Of a DNA stretch of 64,000 nt, positions 16,479-24,565 are shown one piece after another (within the stretch, counting starts at the first letter, position 1; each line of letters starts with the position of its first letter). The stretch covers positions 248,001 through 312,000 of the forward strand of contig CBDCJX010000009.1 in the NCBI GenBank assembly GCA_965218045.1. Direction: 5' to 3'. The DNA is from CAVRCA01 sp965218045 (GTDB lineage: Bacteria > Pseudomonadota > Alphaproteobacteria > Acetobacterales > Acetobacteraceae). The notes under the pieces are model-generated. The model saw only the letters and a program-made list of their open reading frames with translations. It searched no databases and was not told the DNA's origin. Made by a program: the position numbers and the translations under genes.

Positions 16479-18203
16479 TCAGATATCTGCGTAACAGTGT
16501 GTCTCCGCCTCGGCTCCCGGGTGGGTGACGGCACCGAGATGAGCCGGCCCGACCAACTGAGCGTATTTCCAGATCGCCCCGGAATTGTAGTCGGTGCGGC
16601 GCGGCCGCCAGGCGGCGCGGCGCTCGGCGAACTCGGCATCGCTCAGCGCCACGTCGATCGTGCCCTTTTCCGCGTCGATGACGATCCGATCGCCGTTGCG
16701 CAGCAGGCCGATCGGGCCGCCCACCGCCGCCTCCGGGCCGACATGGCCGATGCAGAACCCGCGTGTCGCACCGGAGAACCGGCCGTCGGTGATCAACGCC
16801 ACCTCCGCCCCCATGCCCTGGCCGTAGATCGCGGCGGTGGTGGACAGCATCTCGCGCATCCCCGGCCCGCCCTTCGGACCCTCGTAACGCACCACGATCA
16901 CGTCGCCGGCCTTGTAGGCGCGGTCCTGCACGGCGCGAAATGCTTCCTCCTCGCTGTCGAAACACAGCGCGGTGCCCTCGAAACGCAGCTTCTCCATGCC
17001 GGCGACCTTCACGATCCCGCCCTCCGGAGCGAGGTTGCCTTTCAGACCGACCACGCCTCCGGTAGGCGAGAGCGGGCGCGAGACCGGATGGATCACGTCC
17101 TGGTCGGTCGGGAACACGACGCCTTCGAGGTTCTCGGCGATGGTCTTGCCGGTGACGGTCAGGCAATCGCCATGCAGCAGCCCGCCGTCGAGCAGCGCTT
17201 TCAGGATCACCTGGATGCCACCGACCTTGTAGACGTCGAACGCGACGTATCTGCCGCCCGGCTTGAGGTCGGCGATGTACGGCGTGCGGCGCATGACCTC
17301 GACCACGTCGTCCATGGTGAAGCGGATGCCCGCTTCGTGCGCCATCGCGGGGAGGTGCAGCCCGGCATTGGTCGAGCCGCCCGTCGCCGCCACCACCACG
17401 GCGGCGTTCTCGAAGGCACGGCGGGTGACGATGTCGCGCGGGCGGATGTTCTGCTCGATGAGCCGCATCACCGCGCGACCACTTTCGAGCGCCCAGCGGT
17501 CGCGATCCTCGTAGGGTGCCGGCGCGCCGGCCGAGTTCGGCAAAGCGAGGCCAATCGCCTCGCTCACCGTCGCCATCGTGTTGGCGGTGAACTGCCCGCC
17601 GCAGGCGCCGGCCGAGGGACAGGCGACGCATTCCAGCTCGTGCAGATCCTCGGCCGACATCCGACCGGCGGCGTGCTCGCCGACCGCCTCGAACAGATCG
17701 ACGACGGTGACATCCTTGCCGCGAAACGAGCCGGGCAGGATCGAGCCGCCATACATGAAAACGCTGGGGATATTCAGGCGCAGCATCGCCATCATCATTC
17801 CGGGCAGCGACTTGTCGCAGCCGGCCAGGCCAACCAGCGCGTCGTAGCAATGGCCGCGCACGGTGAGCTCGACGGAGTCGGCGATGAGGTCGCGCGAGAC
17901 CAGCGAGGATTTCATCCCCTGATGGCCCATCGCGATGCCGTCGGTCACGGTGATGGTGGTGAACTCGCGCGGCGTGCCGCCCTCCTCGGCCACCCCCTTC
18001 TTCGCCGACTGCGCCTGGCGCGACAGCGCGATGTTGCAGGGTGCTGCCTCGTTCCAGCACGTAGCGACGCCGACGAAGGGCTGGTTGATCTCGTCCTCGG
18101 TCAGCCCCATCGCGTAGTAGTAGCTACGATGCGGCGCCCGATCCGGCCCCTCCGTCACATGGCGCGAGGGCAGCTTCGACTTGTTCCAGCGCTTCTCGAG
18201 CAT
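16479..18203 (-). CDS. ilvD: Dihydroxy-acid dehydratase
   Basis: IlvD dehydrates 2,3-dihydroxy-3-methylbutanoate (or -pentanoate) to the 2-keto acid in valine, leucine and isoleucine synthesis. The 574-residue protein starts MLEKRWNKSKLPSRHVTEGP at ATG 18203, with AAAGGAG 6 nt before it; an upstream GTG at 18227 lacks such a site. The three cluster cysteines are in CWNEAAPCN, AGCDKSLPGM and CPSAGACGGQF. The C-terminal RDD region has ALSDAEFAERRAAWRPR. It stands alone. Only about 40 bp separate its start from the IS701-type remnant, so its promoter is either very compact or inside IS-derived DNA. Confidence 0.96.
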   Translation of the reverse strand: MLEKRWNKSKLPSRHVTEGPDRAPHRSYYYAMGLTEDEINQPFVGVATCWNEAAPCNIALSRQAQSAKKGVAEEGGTPREFTTITVTDGIAMGHQGMKSSLVSRDLIADSVELTVRGHCYDALVGLAGCDKSLPGMMMAMLRLNIPSVFMYGGSILPGSFRGKDVTVVDLFEAVGEHAAGRMSAEDLHELECVACPSAGACGGQFTANTMATVSEAIGLALPNSAGAPAPYEDRDRWALESGRAVMRLIEQNIRPRDIVTRRAFENAAVVVAATGGSTNAGLHLPAMAHEAGIRFTMDDVVEVMRRTPYIADLKPGGRYVAFDVYKVGGIQVILKALLDGGLLHGDCLTVTGKTIAENLEGVVFPTDQDVIHPVSRPLSPTGGVVGLKGNLAPEGGIVKVAGMEKLRFEGTALCFDSEEEAFRAVQDRAYKAGDVIVVRYEGPKGGPGMREMLSTTAAIYGQGMGAEVALITDGRFSGATRGFCIGHVGPEAAVGGPIGLLRNGDRIVIDAEKGTIDVALSDAEFAERRAAWRPRRTDYNSGAIWKYAQLVGPAHLGAVTHPGAEAETHCYADI

Positions 18204-18243
18204 GGCGGTCTCCTTTGCGAGCGACACTAGCCGCCCGCGAGCA

Positions 18244-18885
18244 TCAGGAAAAGTTGGTCGCGATCGGAGCCAAATGACGTTGGGTGAGCGGGCTCAATCC
18301 AGCGAGGCGTGCGATCGGTCTGAGCAGCGGGCGCGCGATCAGGTAGCGGATTTCCGGCACGCTCGGCAGGGCGACTGCGGGGGCCATCACGCGGCGACGG
18401 CGACCGGACTCCTTTCGTTCGGTTTACCGCAAGCGGATCGTCGAGTCTGGGCGTGGAGCCCGGCGGGAAATGCGAGTGCGGCTATGCACAGGCTTATGTG
18501 ACGATGCCATCCGTGCCAGGAGCCGCTTCGCAGTGGTCGAGCCGCAGTTCCTCTTTGGCGCGTTGGAAGCATTCCTCAATGGTCCAGCGCAAGCCAGCGG
18601 CACCGGCCAACTCGGCCAGTGCAGTGCCGCTTGGAGCGAAGACGAGATAGTAGGCGCGATCCTGCGGATCGCGCCGATTGCGACGGATGAGAACCCAGCG
18701 CTCGAAGCCGCGATCCACTACCCAGGGCAGCGCGACGCGCGCCCAGTCGTCGAGCCGCAATCCCTTCGAGCCCTCGCCGGCGGCATGCGGCGTCCACGCT
18801 CTGGCAGGCAATTCATCGGCCATCTGCGCCGGATCGGTCTGCACAAAGCCATCCGCCGTCAGCATGCGAAGCGTCTGGTTCGAGG
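18244..18885 (-). pseudogene. IS701-family transposase, C-terminal part (remnant)
   Basis: The minus strand encodes the C-terminal half of an IS701-type DDE transposase: MLTADGFVQTDPAQMADEL..., then VFAPSGTALAELAGAAGLRW and TIEECFQRAKEELRLDHCEA. At about 18525 a 1-nt deletion shifts the frame, so the expected RSWHGWHRHISLCIAALAF continues in another frame. A stop interrupts it at 18387, and a recognisable tail (VPEIRYLIARPLLRPIARLAG) reaches a stop at 18244. Removing the IS66 insert between 18886 and 20011 joins it in frame to the fragment at 20012-20245 (RSN-QTLRML). Confidence 0.75.
18878..18885. repeat. IS66 target-site duplication, left copy
   Basis: GGTTCGAG is repeated at 20004-20011 on the other side of the element. 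Deleting the element and one copy restores an open IS701 transposase frame across the junction, which confirms the insertion boundaries. Confidence 0.85.
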
Positions 18886-18929
18886 TATCCGCCCGGCGAG
18901 GGCCGCCTACCTGGGGTGAGGTAGCTGGG

Positions 18930-18967
18930 TGATCTTAGCGGCGCTTGTACGAGCGCCGTTAAGATCA
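18930..18967. repeat. Long inverted repeat near IS66 left end
   Basis: TGATCTTA-g-CGGCGCT pairs with AGCGCCG-t-TAAGATCA around a TGTACG loop, giving about 15 bp of stem with one mismatch. It lies between the terminal repeat and tnpA. It may limit read-in transcription or act in tnpA expression. Confidence 0.6.
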
Positions 18968-18979
18968 GAGGCAGGCTGG

Positions 18980-19359
18980 ATGGAGATTATCACCGGCGTT
19001 GAGCGTCGGCGCCGTTGGCGCGCTGACAAGAAACTTCGGATCGTTGCCGAGACCGAGCAACCTGGCGCGTCGTTTGCCGCCGTGGACGTCGGCACGAGAT
19101 CAGCAGAGGCTTGCTGTGGAACTGGCGCCAGCAGGTCCGACGTGGCGCGCTGGTGGCAGAGCCGATGCCGATGTTTGTGCCGGTGCAGATCACGCCCGAT
19201 CCGCCGGTGGCGTTACCGTCCGCGAGCCTCGCTCAGAACACACCGCCAGCGGAGGACGCCCGGGTCGAAATTACTTTGCCGGACGGCACATGCGTTCGAG
19301 TGGGCACAGGCGTGGGTCTGGCGAACTTACGCCGGATCATGTCCGCGGTGCGCCGATGA
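18980..19359 (+). pseudogene. IS66 tnpA (OrfA), frameshifted
   Basis: This is an IS66 OrfA homologue, a helix-turn-helix protein of the element. It starts MEIITGVERRRRWRADKKLR at ATG 18980. Around 19085 one base appears missing (GTGGACGTCGG where the family would have GTGGCACGTCGG). The reading then continues in another frame as LLWNWRQQVRRGALVAEP and ends PDGTCVRVGTGVGL...IMSAVRR at 19359. Its end overlaps the tnpB start by 4 nt, as in intact IS66 elements. Confidence 0.75.
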
Positions 19360-19721
19360 TCGTGCCGCCGACCGGCGTGCGGGTCTGGCTGGCCAACGGC
19401 CATACCGATATGCGTCGTGGCATGAACGGGCTGGCTCTGCAGGTGCAACAGGCGTTGCAGCGCGACGCCGCCGAACGCGCGCTGAGGGGCATCGCCCTGG
19501 GGCGCCGGTCGTGGCTGTTCTGCGGCTCGGACCGCGGCGGACAGCGTGCCGCGGTGATGTATAGCCTAATCGTCACGGCCAAGATGAACGGCGTGGACCC
19601 ACAGGCCTGGCTTGCCGACATCCTGACTCGCATCGCGGACCACCCAGCCCAGCGCCTCGACGACCTGCTGCCGTGGCGTTGGGCCGCATCCCAGGTCGGC
19701 GCCGTCGATCAAGCAGCCTGA
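19356..19721 (+). pseudogene. IS66 TnpB-TnpC deletion fusion
   Basis: The 121-codon frame starts as TnpB (MIVPPTGVRVWLANGHTDMR, about residues 1-35). It then continues without a stop into the C-terminal end of TnpC, the DDE transposase (ERALRGIALGRRSWLFCGSD, then ADILTRIADHPAQRLDDLLP). The middle of both proteins, including the catalytic domain, is gone. It is one continuous frame, so a chimeric protein could be made, but it cannot be a transposase. The fusion is read directly from the two family-typical halves. Confidence 0.8.
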
Positions 19722-19723
19722 CC

Positions 19724-19957
19724 GTGGCGGCCACTCGTTATGTCCACACTATCGCACGTGTGGCACGTGTGGCCAGGATGCTGGGCGTGGACGAGGCGCT
19801 GTTGGAGGACATCGCCGCCGACATGGACCCGGAAGATGGTTGCCTCGCCGTCATAGACCTCGACGACGACGTGTCCACGACGGCGTTCACGGCGTTTGGC
19901 GTCGAAAACCTCAAGGAGCTCCTCGCCGGCCTCAAGCCGAAGCGACCACCCGCATAG
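19724..19957 (+). CDS. Small acidic protein carried in IS66 remnant
   Basis: A 77-codon frame starts with GTG 19724, 2 nt after the TnpB-C fusion stop. It reads RYVHTIARVARVARMLGVDE, then DMDPEDGCLAVIDLDDDVST and GVENLKELLAGL. Small proteins of this shape (RYV-TI--VA-MLGED, a DMDPEDGCL core, an acidic middle) are, as I recall, often found as hypotheticals next to IS66 genes. It is intact although the transposase genes are broken. The function is unknown; it may be an IS66 accessory protein or a passenger. Confidence 0.5.
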   Translation: MAATRYVHTIARVARVARMLGVDEALLEDIAADMDPEDGCLAVIDLDDDVSTTAFTAFGVENLKELLAGLKPKRPPA

Positions 19958-20003
19958 CCGCAAGCACCTCGGACTGATCCCGCGGTATTCGCCGGACGGT
20001 TAC

Positions 20004-20245
20004 GGTTCGAGCGCACCGCCAAGACGTAAGGTTGTCCTCGCGCTTCGAGCATGCGCCGCAGCCGTGAGTCTGAGCCATACAGCGCATCGGCCAGCGCCCA
20101 AGCGCAGGGGACGCCGGCATCGAGTGCCGCGGCGATCAGATCGCTGGCGATCTGCGGCTTCGCGGCAAACTCGATGGCTTCAGGAACCCGCACGCGGCGG
20201 CGGCGCGCTTCATCGCCCGCCCAGGCTTCGGTCGCAGCCGCCCAA
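20004..20245 (-). pseudogene. IS701-family transposase, middle fragment
   Basis: The minus strand reads VPEAIEFAAKPQIASDLIAA, then CAWALADALYGSDSRLRRML and YVLAVRSN. This is the catalytic-core region of an IS701-type transposase, immediately upstream of the fragment at 18244-18885. The N-terminal part of about 150 residues is absent, because the sequence changes to the sugar-binding-protein gene at about 20245. The IS701 copy was therefore cut at the edge of the catabolic island as well as split by IS66. Positions 20004-20011 are the right copy of the GGTTCGAG target duplication. Confidence 0.75.
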
Positions 20246-20251
20246 CTGGAG

Positions 20252-21214
20252 TCATTTACCGAGCGTGAACGGCCCGACAAAGCGCCCAACATTGGCTTTG
20301 GTGATGAGAATGCAGTTGAACAACTGCTTCTCCGTCGCCGCGCCGGTCTTGCCCGTCTTGATGAACTGGTCCGCTTCGTCCACCGCTTTGGCGGCGAACG
20401 TCGCCACGGGCTGGAGCACGGTGTAGGCCATCTCGGCGGACTTTACCGCCGCCACCGCGTCCGGGGAACCGTCGAAGCCGCCGACCTTGATGCTCGACAG
20501 CTTGCCGGCCTCCTTTAATGCCGCGATCGCGCCGAGCGCCATCTCGTCGTTGCCGCTGATCACGCCGATGATGTCCGGGTGGGCCTGGAGTAGATTCTGC
20601 ATCTTGTCGTGGCCCTGGGTGCGGTCCCAGTTGGCGACCTGCGATCCGACCTTCTTGAGGTCGGGATATTGGCTGAGCACGGTGTTGAACCCGTTGGACC
20701 GGGTGGCCGCATTGTTGTCGGACGGGGCGCCGAGCAGCTCAACGTAATTGCCCTTCTGGCCGACGTCCTTGACCCATTGCTGGGCGCCGAGGGCGGCGCC
20801 CTGGGCGTTGTTGGAGACGAGCTGCGCTTTGGCGAGGCCTTCCTGGTTGATCTCGGCGTTGACGAGGATGACCGGGATGTTGGCGGCGATGGCCTTCTTG
20901 ACGGCACCGACGGAACCGCTGGCATTGGCCGGGTCGAGGATGATGGCGACCGAGCGATTGGTGATGGCGGTGTCGATCAGGTTGCTCTCGGTGTTGGTGT
21001 CGCCCTTGGACGCGCCGACATTGGCTGTGTAGCCAAGCTTTTCCGCTTGAGCCTTGGCAACGTTGCCTTCGGTCTGCCAGTAAGGGTTCGAAGGATCGTT
21101 GACGATTATGGTCATTAACCCGCCCGCAGCGGCGGCGGGGGCTACGCTGTAGCCCAGTGCTGGGACAGCGAGGGCGAAGGCGGCCAGGGTCGATGTCAGC
21201 GTTCTACGTAGCAC
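20252..21214 (-). CDS. Sugar ABC transporter substrate-binding protein (ribose/rhizopine-type)
   Basis: This periplasmic binding protein of the RbsB-like family (Peripla_BP_4) captures a sugar or polyol for the importer encoded upstream. The likely start is GTG 21214 (VLRRTLTSTLAAFALAVPAL), preceded by GGAGG. It gives 320 residues with a Sec signal peptide cleaved near AAAAGG. The mature part has the fold's landmarks: IIVNDPSNPYWQTEGNVAKA, DTAITNRSVAIILDPANA, and GVISGNDEMALGAIAALKEA in the ligand hinge region. It is the last gene of the seven-gene minus-strand operon. The exact ligand cannot be read from the sequence. Confidence 0.9.
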   Translation of the reverse strand: MLRRTLTSTLAAFALAVPALGYSVAPAAAAGGLMTIIVNDPSNPYWQTEGNVAKAQAEKLGYTANVGASKGDTNTESNLIDTAITNRSVAIILDPANASGSVGAVKKAIAANIPVILVNAEINQEGLAKAQLVSNNAQGAALGAQQWVKDVGQKGNYVELLGAPSDNNAATRSNGFNTVLSQYPDLKKVGSQVANWDRTQGHDKMQNLLQAHPDIIGVISGNDEMALGAIAALKEAGKLSSIKVGGFDGSPDAVAAVKSAEMAYTVLQPVATFAAKAVDEADQFIKTGKTGAATEKQLFNCILITKANVGRFVGPFTLGK

Positions 21215-21286
21215 GACGGAATTTCCTCCAGTTGAAGCAGTTGTGGTTCCGCTGCGGGGTTGCGCAGCCGGTCTCACCCGTCGCCG

Positions 21287-22381
21287 CTAGCTCGCTTTCG
21301 GGGCGAGCGTCGGATGACCGGGCGGGGATGGGAGTCTTGCTGGCCGGCGGCGGTATTGGACGGCGTTGAGGAGCACGGCCAAAACGATGACGGCACCGGT
21401 GAACACGGTCTGCCAGTAGGACGATATGCCGATGATGACCAACCCATCGGAGAGAAATCCGATGACGAATGCGCCGAGGAGAGTGCCGCGCACGGTGCCA
21501 CGGCCACCGGTCAGCGCTGCGCCGCCGATCACGACCGCGGCGATAGCGGTGAGCTCGTACGTCACGCCCGCGGTCGGTCCGGCTGAGGTGAGCTGCGATG
21601 ACAAGATGAGGCCGGCAATGGCAGCGCAGATGCCGGATAGAACATAGACGGTGATCTGCACTGGCTTGACCGGAACGCCGGACAGTTCGGCCGCGCGCTC
21701 GTTACCGCCCGATGCATAAAGCCAGCGGCCGAAGGCGGTTCGGCTGAGGACCAGATTGCCGAGGAGGGCGACGACGACCAACACCACCACCCCGATCGGC
21801 ACATTGATCAAGCGATTGAAGCCGAGCCAATTAAACCCGGTGTTGCCCAGTTCGGGCCGGCCGCCGAGATTGTTGTAGGTCAGGCCGTTGGTGATGAGTA
21901 GCGCGACACCGCGGGCGACGTACATCACGCCGAGGGTGGCGACGAAGGCCGGCACCTTGAAGCGGGCCACGAGTATGCCGTTGATGAGACCGACGAAGGC
22001 TCCCAGAGCGCAGGTTAGGATGACCACCACCCAAACCGGCGGGTAGAAAACATAGCCGAGCGCCGGCAACGACACCCCCTGCATCAGGAAGCCGGCGATC
22101 ACGCCGCATAGACCGAGCGTGGAACCAACCGAGAGGTCGATCCCGCCGTTCAGAATGACGAGCAGCATGCCGATGGCAAGGATGCCAAATATGGCGACGT
22201 GCGAGGCCATCGTGAGAAAATTGCCGAGCGAGAAATAGTAAGGCGACATCAATGAGAAGACGATGATGATCGCGATCAGGGCGAAGAAGGCCCTCCCCTC
22301 CAGCAAAATTCTGGCGATGTCGAGATCGCCGGTGAACGAAGCCAGACTGGAGCGCTTGGTGGGCAGGGTTGTTTCGGCCAT
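21287..22381 (-). CDS. Sugar ABC transporter permease (RbsC family)
   Basis: The inner-membrane channel subunit has 364 residues and many hydrophobic segments, starting with FFALIAIIIVFSLMSPYYF near residue 32. It has the RbsC-family motif NGGIDLSVGSTLGL and the cytoplasmic coupling loop region FGRWLYASGGNERAAELSGV. It lies 25 nt after the ATPase gene and 72 nt before the binding-protein gene, so it belongs to the same importer. The C-terminal tail is short and basic. Confidence 0.92.
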   Translation of the reverse strand: MAETTLPTKRSSLASFTGDLDIARILLEGRAFFALIAIIIVFSLMSPYYFSLGNFLTMASHVAIFGILAIGMLLVILNGGIDLSVGSTLGLCGVIAGFLMQGVSLPALGYVFYPPVWVVVILTCALGAFVGLINGILVARFKVPAFVATLGVMYVARGVALLITNGLTYNNLGGRPELGNTGFNWLGFNRLINVPIGVVVLVVVALLGNLVLSRTAFGRWLYASGGNERAAELSGVPVKPVQITVYVLSGICAAIAGLILSSQLTSAGPTAGVTYELTAIAAVVIGGAALTGGRGTVRGTLLGAFVIGFLSDGLVIIGISSYWQTVFTGAVIVLAVLLNAVQYRRRPARLPSPPGHPTLAPKAS

Positions 22382-22406
22382 CGTTGGGACCCGCGCGGTT
22401 CTTGTG

Positions 22407-23933
22407 TCAGCCGACCACGGCTTCGCCGGAAGCGGCCATAATGTCTTCCTTCGGCACGTCGGGCGCGAACTCGGCCGCGATCCGGCCTTTGCTCATCACC
22501 ACGATCCGGTGCGCGACGCTCAGGCACTCCTGCACCTCCGACGTCGAATAAACGACGGCGAGCCCTTGCGCGGCGCGTTCGCCGAGCAGGCGAAACACCT
22601 CGGCCTTGGCGCCGATGTCGATGCCGCGGCTGGGCTCGTCGAGCAGGATGACCCTGGGATGCGTCGCCAGCATCTTGCCGATGACCACCTTCTGCTGGTT
22701 GCCGCCGGACAATGAGCCGATGGCGGCGCCGCCGCCGTCGGTCTTGATGTGAACGTTCCGGATCGACTGCTCGACCAGCCCCCGCTCCCGCGGCCGCGAC
22801 ATCAGCATGCCCTTGACGAACGCGCCGATGCTGGCCAGCGACAGGTTCTCGCCGACCGACATCGTCTGCACCAAGCCATCACGCTGCCGGTCCTCGGGCA
22901 CCAGGACGAGGCCCTTGCCGATCCGCCCGGCGATGTTGAAGCCGGCGACCGGCTCGCCCTCGATCAGCACCTGCCCGCCCACCATCACCACCCGCCCGGC
23001 GATCGCCTCCAGCAGCTCCGTGCGCCCAGCGCCCATCAGCCCGTAGATGCAGACGATCTCGCCGGCGCGCACGTCGAGCGAAACATGGTCGACCACCAGC
23101 CCACCGGACCTCGTCGTGTCCGCGACACAGATTTCCTGGGCCGAAAGCACGATATCGCCGAACGCGTAGCCGGTTGGCGGCGAGCCGCGATCGTAGTGAT
23201 CGCCCACCATGTGGTGGACGATCCACTGCAGGTCGATGTCGTTCGCCTCGGCCGTCGCCGTGATGGCGCCGTCGCGCAGCACCACCGCGTAGTCGGTGAT
23301 CTGAAGAGCTTCCTCGAGGTGATGGGAGATATAGACAATTGAGACGCCGCGGCTCGTGAGGTCACGGATGACTTTGAACAACACTTCCACCTCGGCCGCA
23401 CTCAGCGCCGAGGTCGGTTCGTCCATGATCAGAATGCGCGCATCGACCGACAGCGCGCGGGCGATCTCGACCAGTTGCTGCTGACCCAAGCGCAGCTCTT
23501 CCACGGGCGTCATCGGATCGATCTCCTCTTCGAGATCGGCCATCAGCAGCCTTGTCTGCCTGGCCTCCTCGTCGAAATCGACTCCGGATGGGCGGCGCAG
23601 CTCGCGGCCCAGGAAGACGTTGTCTCTTACGCTGAGGTTGGGGGCGAGGCTCAGCTCCTGGTGGATGATCGAGATGCCATTGTCCCGGGCTTGCACGGTC
23701 GAGGCGAAGCTGACGGAACGTCCGTCGAGGTTGATCTCGCCCGAGGTCGGCGTGACGACCCCGGACAGGATTTTCATCAGCGTTGACTTCCCCGCCCCGT
23801 TCTCGCCGAACAGCGTGGTAACCTTGCCGCGATGGATGTCGAAATTAACGCCTTTGAGGGCGTGGATGCTGCCGTATGATTTGCTTACGTCGCGCGCCGA
23901 CAGCACCACATCCGAGGCCACCGCGTCACTCAT
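22407..23933 (-). CDS. Sugar ABC transporter ATP-binding protein (RbsA family)
   Basis: This double-domain ATPase powers import. The 508-residue protein starts at ATG 23933, whose first base overlaps the stop of the DUF2291 gene (ATGA). The N-terminal half has Walker A GENGAGKST, signature LRLGQQQLVEIARALS and Walker B ILIMDEPTSAL. The C-terminal half has the degenerate Walker A GLMGAGRTE, typical of RbsA-type proteins, and signature LSGGNQQKVVIGKML. Its neighbours are the permease downstream and the DUF2291 protein upstream. The family imports pentoses, polyols and related compounds. Confidence 0.94.
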   Translation of the reverse strand: MSDAVASDVVLSARDVSKSYGSIHALKGVNFDIHRGKVTTLFGENGAGKSTLMKILSGVVTPTSGEINLDGRSVSFASTVQARDNGISIIHQELSLAPNLSVRDNVFLGRELRRPSGVDFDEEARQTRLLMADLEEEIDPMTPVEELRLGQQQLVEIARALSVDARILIMDEPTSALSAAEVEVLFKVIRDLTSRGVSIVYISHHLEEALQITDYAVVLRDGAITATAEANDIDLQWIVHHMVGDHYDRGSPPTGYAFGDIVLSAQEICVADTTRSGGLVVDHVSLDVRAGEIVCIYGLMGAGRTELLEAIAGRVVMVGGQVLIEGEPVAGFNIAGRIGKGLVLVPEDRQRDGLVQTMSVGENLSLASIGAFVKGMLMSRPRERGLVEQSIRNVHIKTDGGGAAIGSLSGGNQQKVVIGKMLATHPRVILLDEPSRGIDIGAKAEVFRLLGERAAQGLAVVYSTSEVQECLSVAHRIVVMSKGRIAAEFAPDVPKEDIMAASGEAVVG

Positions 23934-24565
23934 GGCAAGGTCAGCTTGACGGGAGTGACTACCCACTCGGCCGGATCGGTGGGCTGGAAGGCGCCGACGA
24001 CCGAGATCGTCTTCCCGGTCAGGTCGGACACATCGACCTTCGACAATACCTCCACCTTCATCGCGTTGTTCAGTGCCGAACCGGCGTTCTGGTACTCGAT
24101 CTGATTGCGGAAATCGCCGAATTTGATGGAGCCGGCGGCGTCGCGCAGGTCGGTCCCCATGATCGCGGGCCCGGTCTGCACGCTCACGTGGATCGTGTCG
24201 GGAACGCCGGGAATGGTGACGTCGTAGACGCCGAAATCCTGCTTGCCGACCCTGCCGGTGAACTTGACGGAATACTCCGGGCCGGCTGACGCGGGCACGC
24301 CGTACTGCGTTGCGGCAGCTGCCGGGTCCTTCGTCATGGCCGCGGCCAGCACGTCGGCGTCAACGGCGCGAGCCTCGATCTCGGACTGCACTTTCGGAAA
24401 GCGGGCCGTGCCGTAAGCCGGGGCAGAGAAGACGCCGGCCTGTGCATCCTGGGCGGAGCCGATCCTGGCGACCTTGGTGTCGAGCGCCATCGCTACGAGC
24501 AAAACGAGAACCGCGCCCGCGCCCACAACGAGCTTGACGTCGGCTTTGCGCCGGCCGGTGTTCAT
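23930..24565 (-). CDS. DUF2291 family membrane-anchored protein
   Basis: The 211-residue protein has one N-terminal hydrophobic segment (VKLVVGAGAVLVLLVAMALD), and the rest is predicted periplasmic. It resembles the DUF2291 family, which is found almost only beside ribose-type ABC importers. I see no lipobox cysteine, so it is probably anchored by the uncleaved helix. It starts at ATG 24565, overlapping the dehydrogenase stop by 4 nt, and its own stop overlaps the ATPase start. The role is unknown; context suggests an accessory part of the transporter. Confidence 0.8.
   Translation of the reverse strand: MNTGRRKADVKLVVGAGAVLVLLVAMALDTKVARIGSAQDAQAGVFSAPAYGTARFPKVQSEIEARAVDADVLAAAMTKDPAAAATQYGVPASAGPEYSVKFTGRVGKQDFGVYDVTIPGVPDTIHVSVQTGPAIMGTDLRDAAGSIKFGDFRNQIEYQNAGSALNNAMKVEVLSKVDVSDLTGKTISVVGAFQPTDPAEWVVTPVKLTLP

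Larger units (their letters stand above)
18886..20003 (+). mobile_element. Internally deleted IS66-family element (1118 bp)
   Basis: The element has imperfect terminal inverted repeats: left GTATCCGCCCGGCGA and right, read inward, GTAACCGTCCGGCGA. GTA ends are typical of IS66. It is flanked by the 8-bp target duplication GGTTCGAG (18878-18885 and 20004-20011), the size expected for IS66. Full IS66 elements are about 2.5 kb with tnpA, tnpB and tnpC. Here an internal deletion fuses the start of tnpB to the end of tnpC, and tnpA carries a frameshift. A strong inverted repeat at 18930-18967 lies near the left end. The element interrupts the IS701-type transposase and cannot move by itself. Confidence 0.85.
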
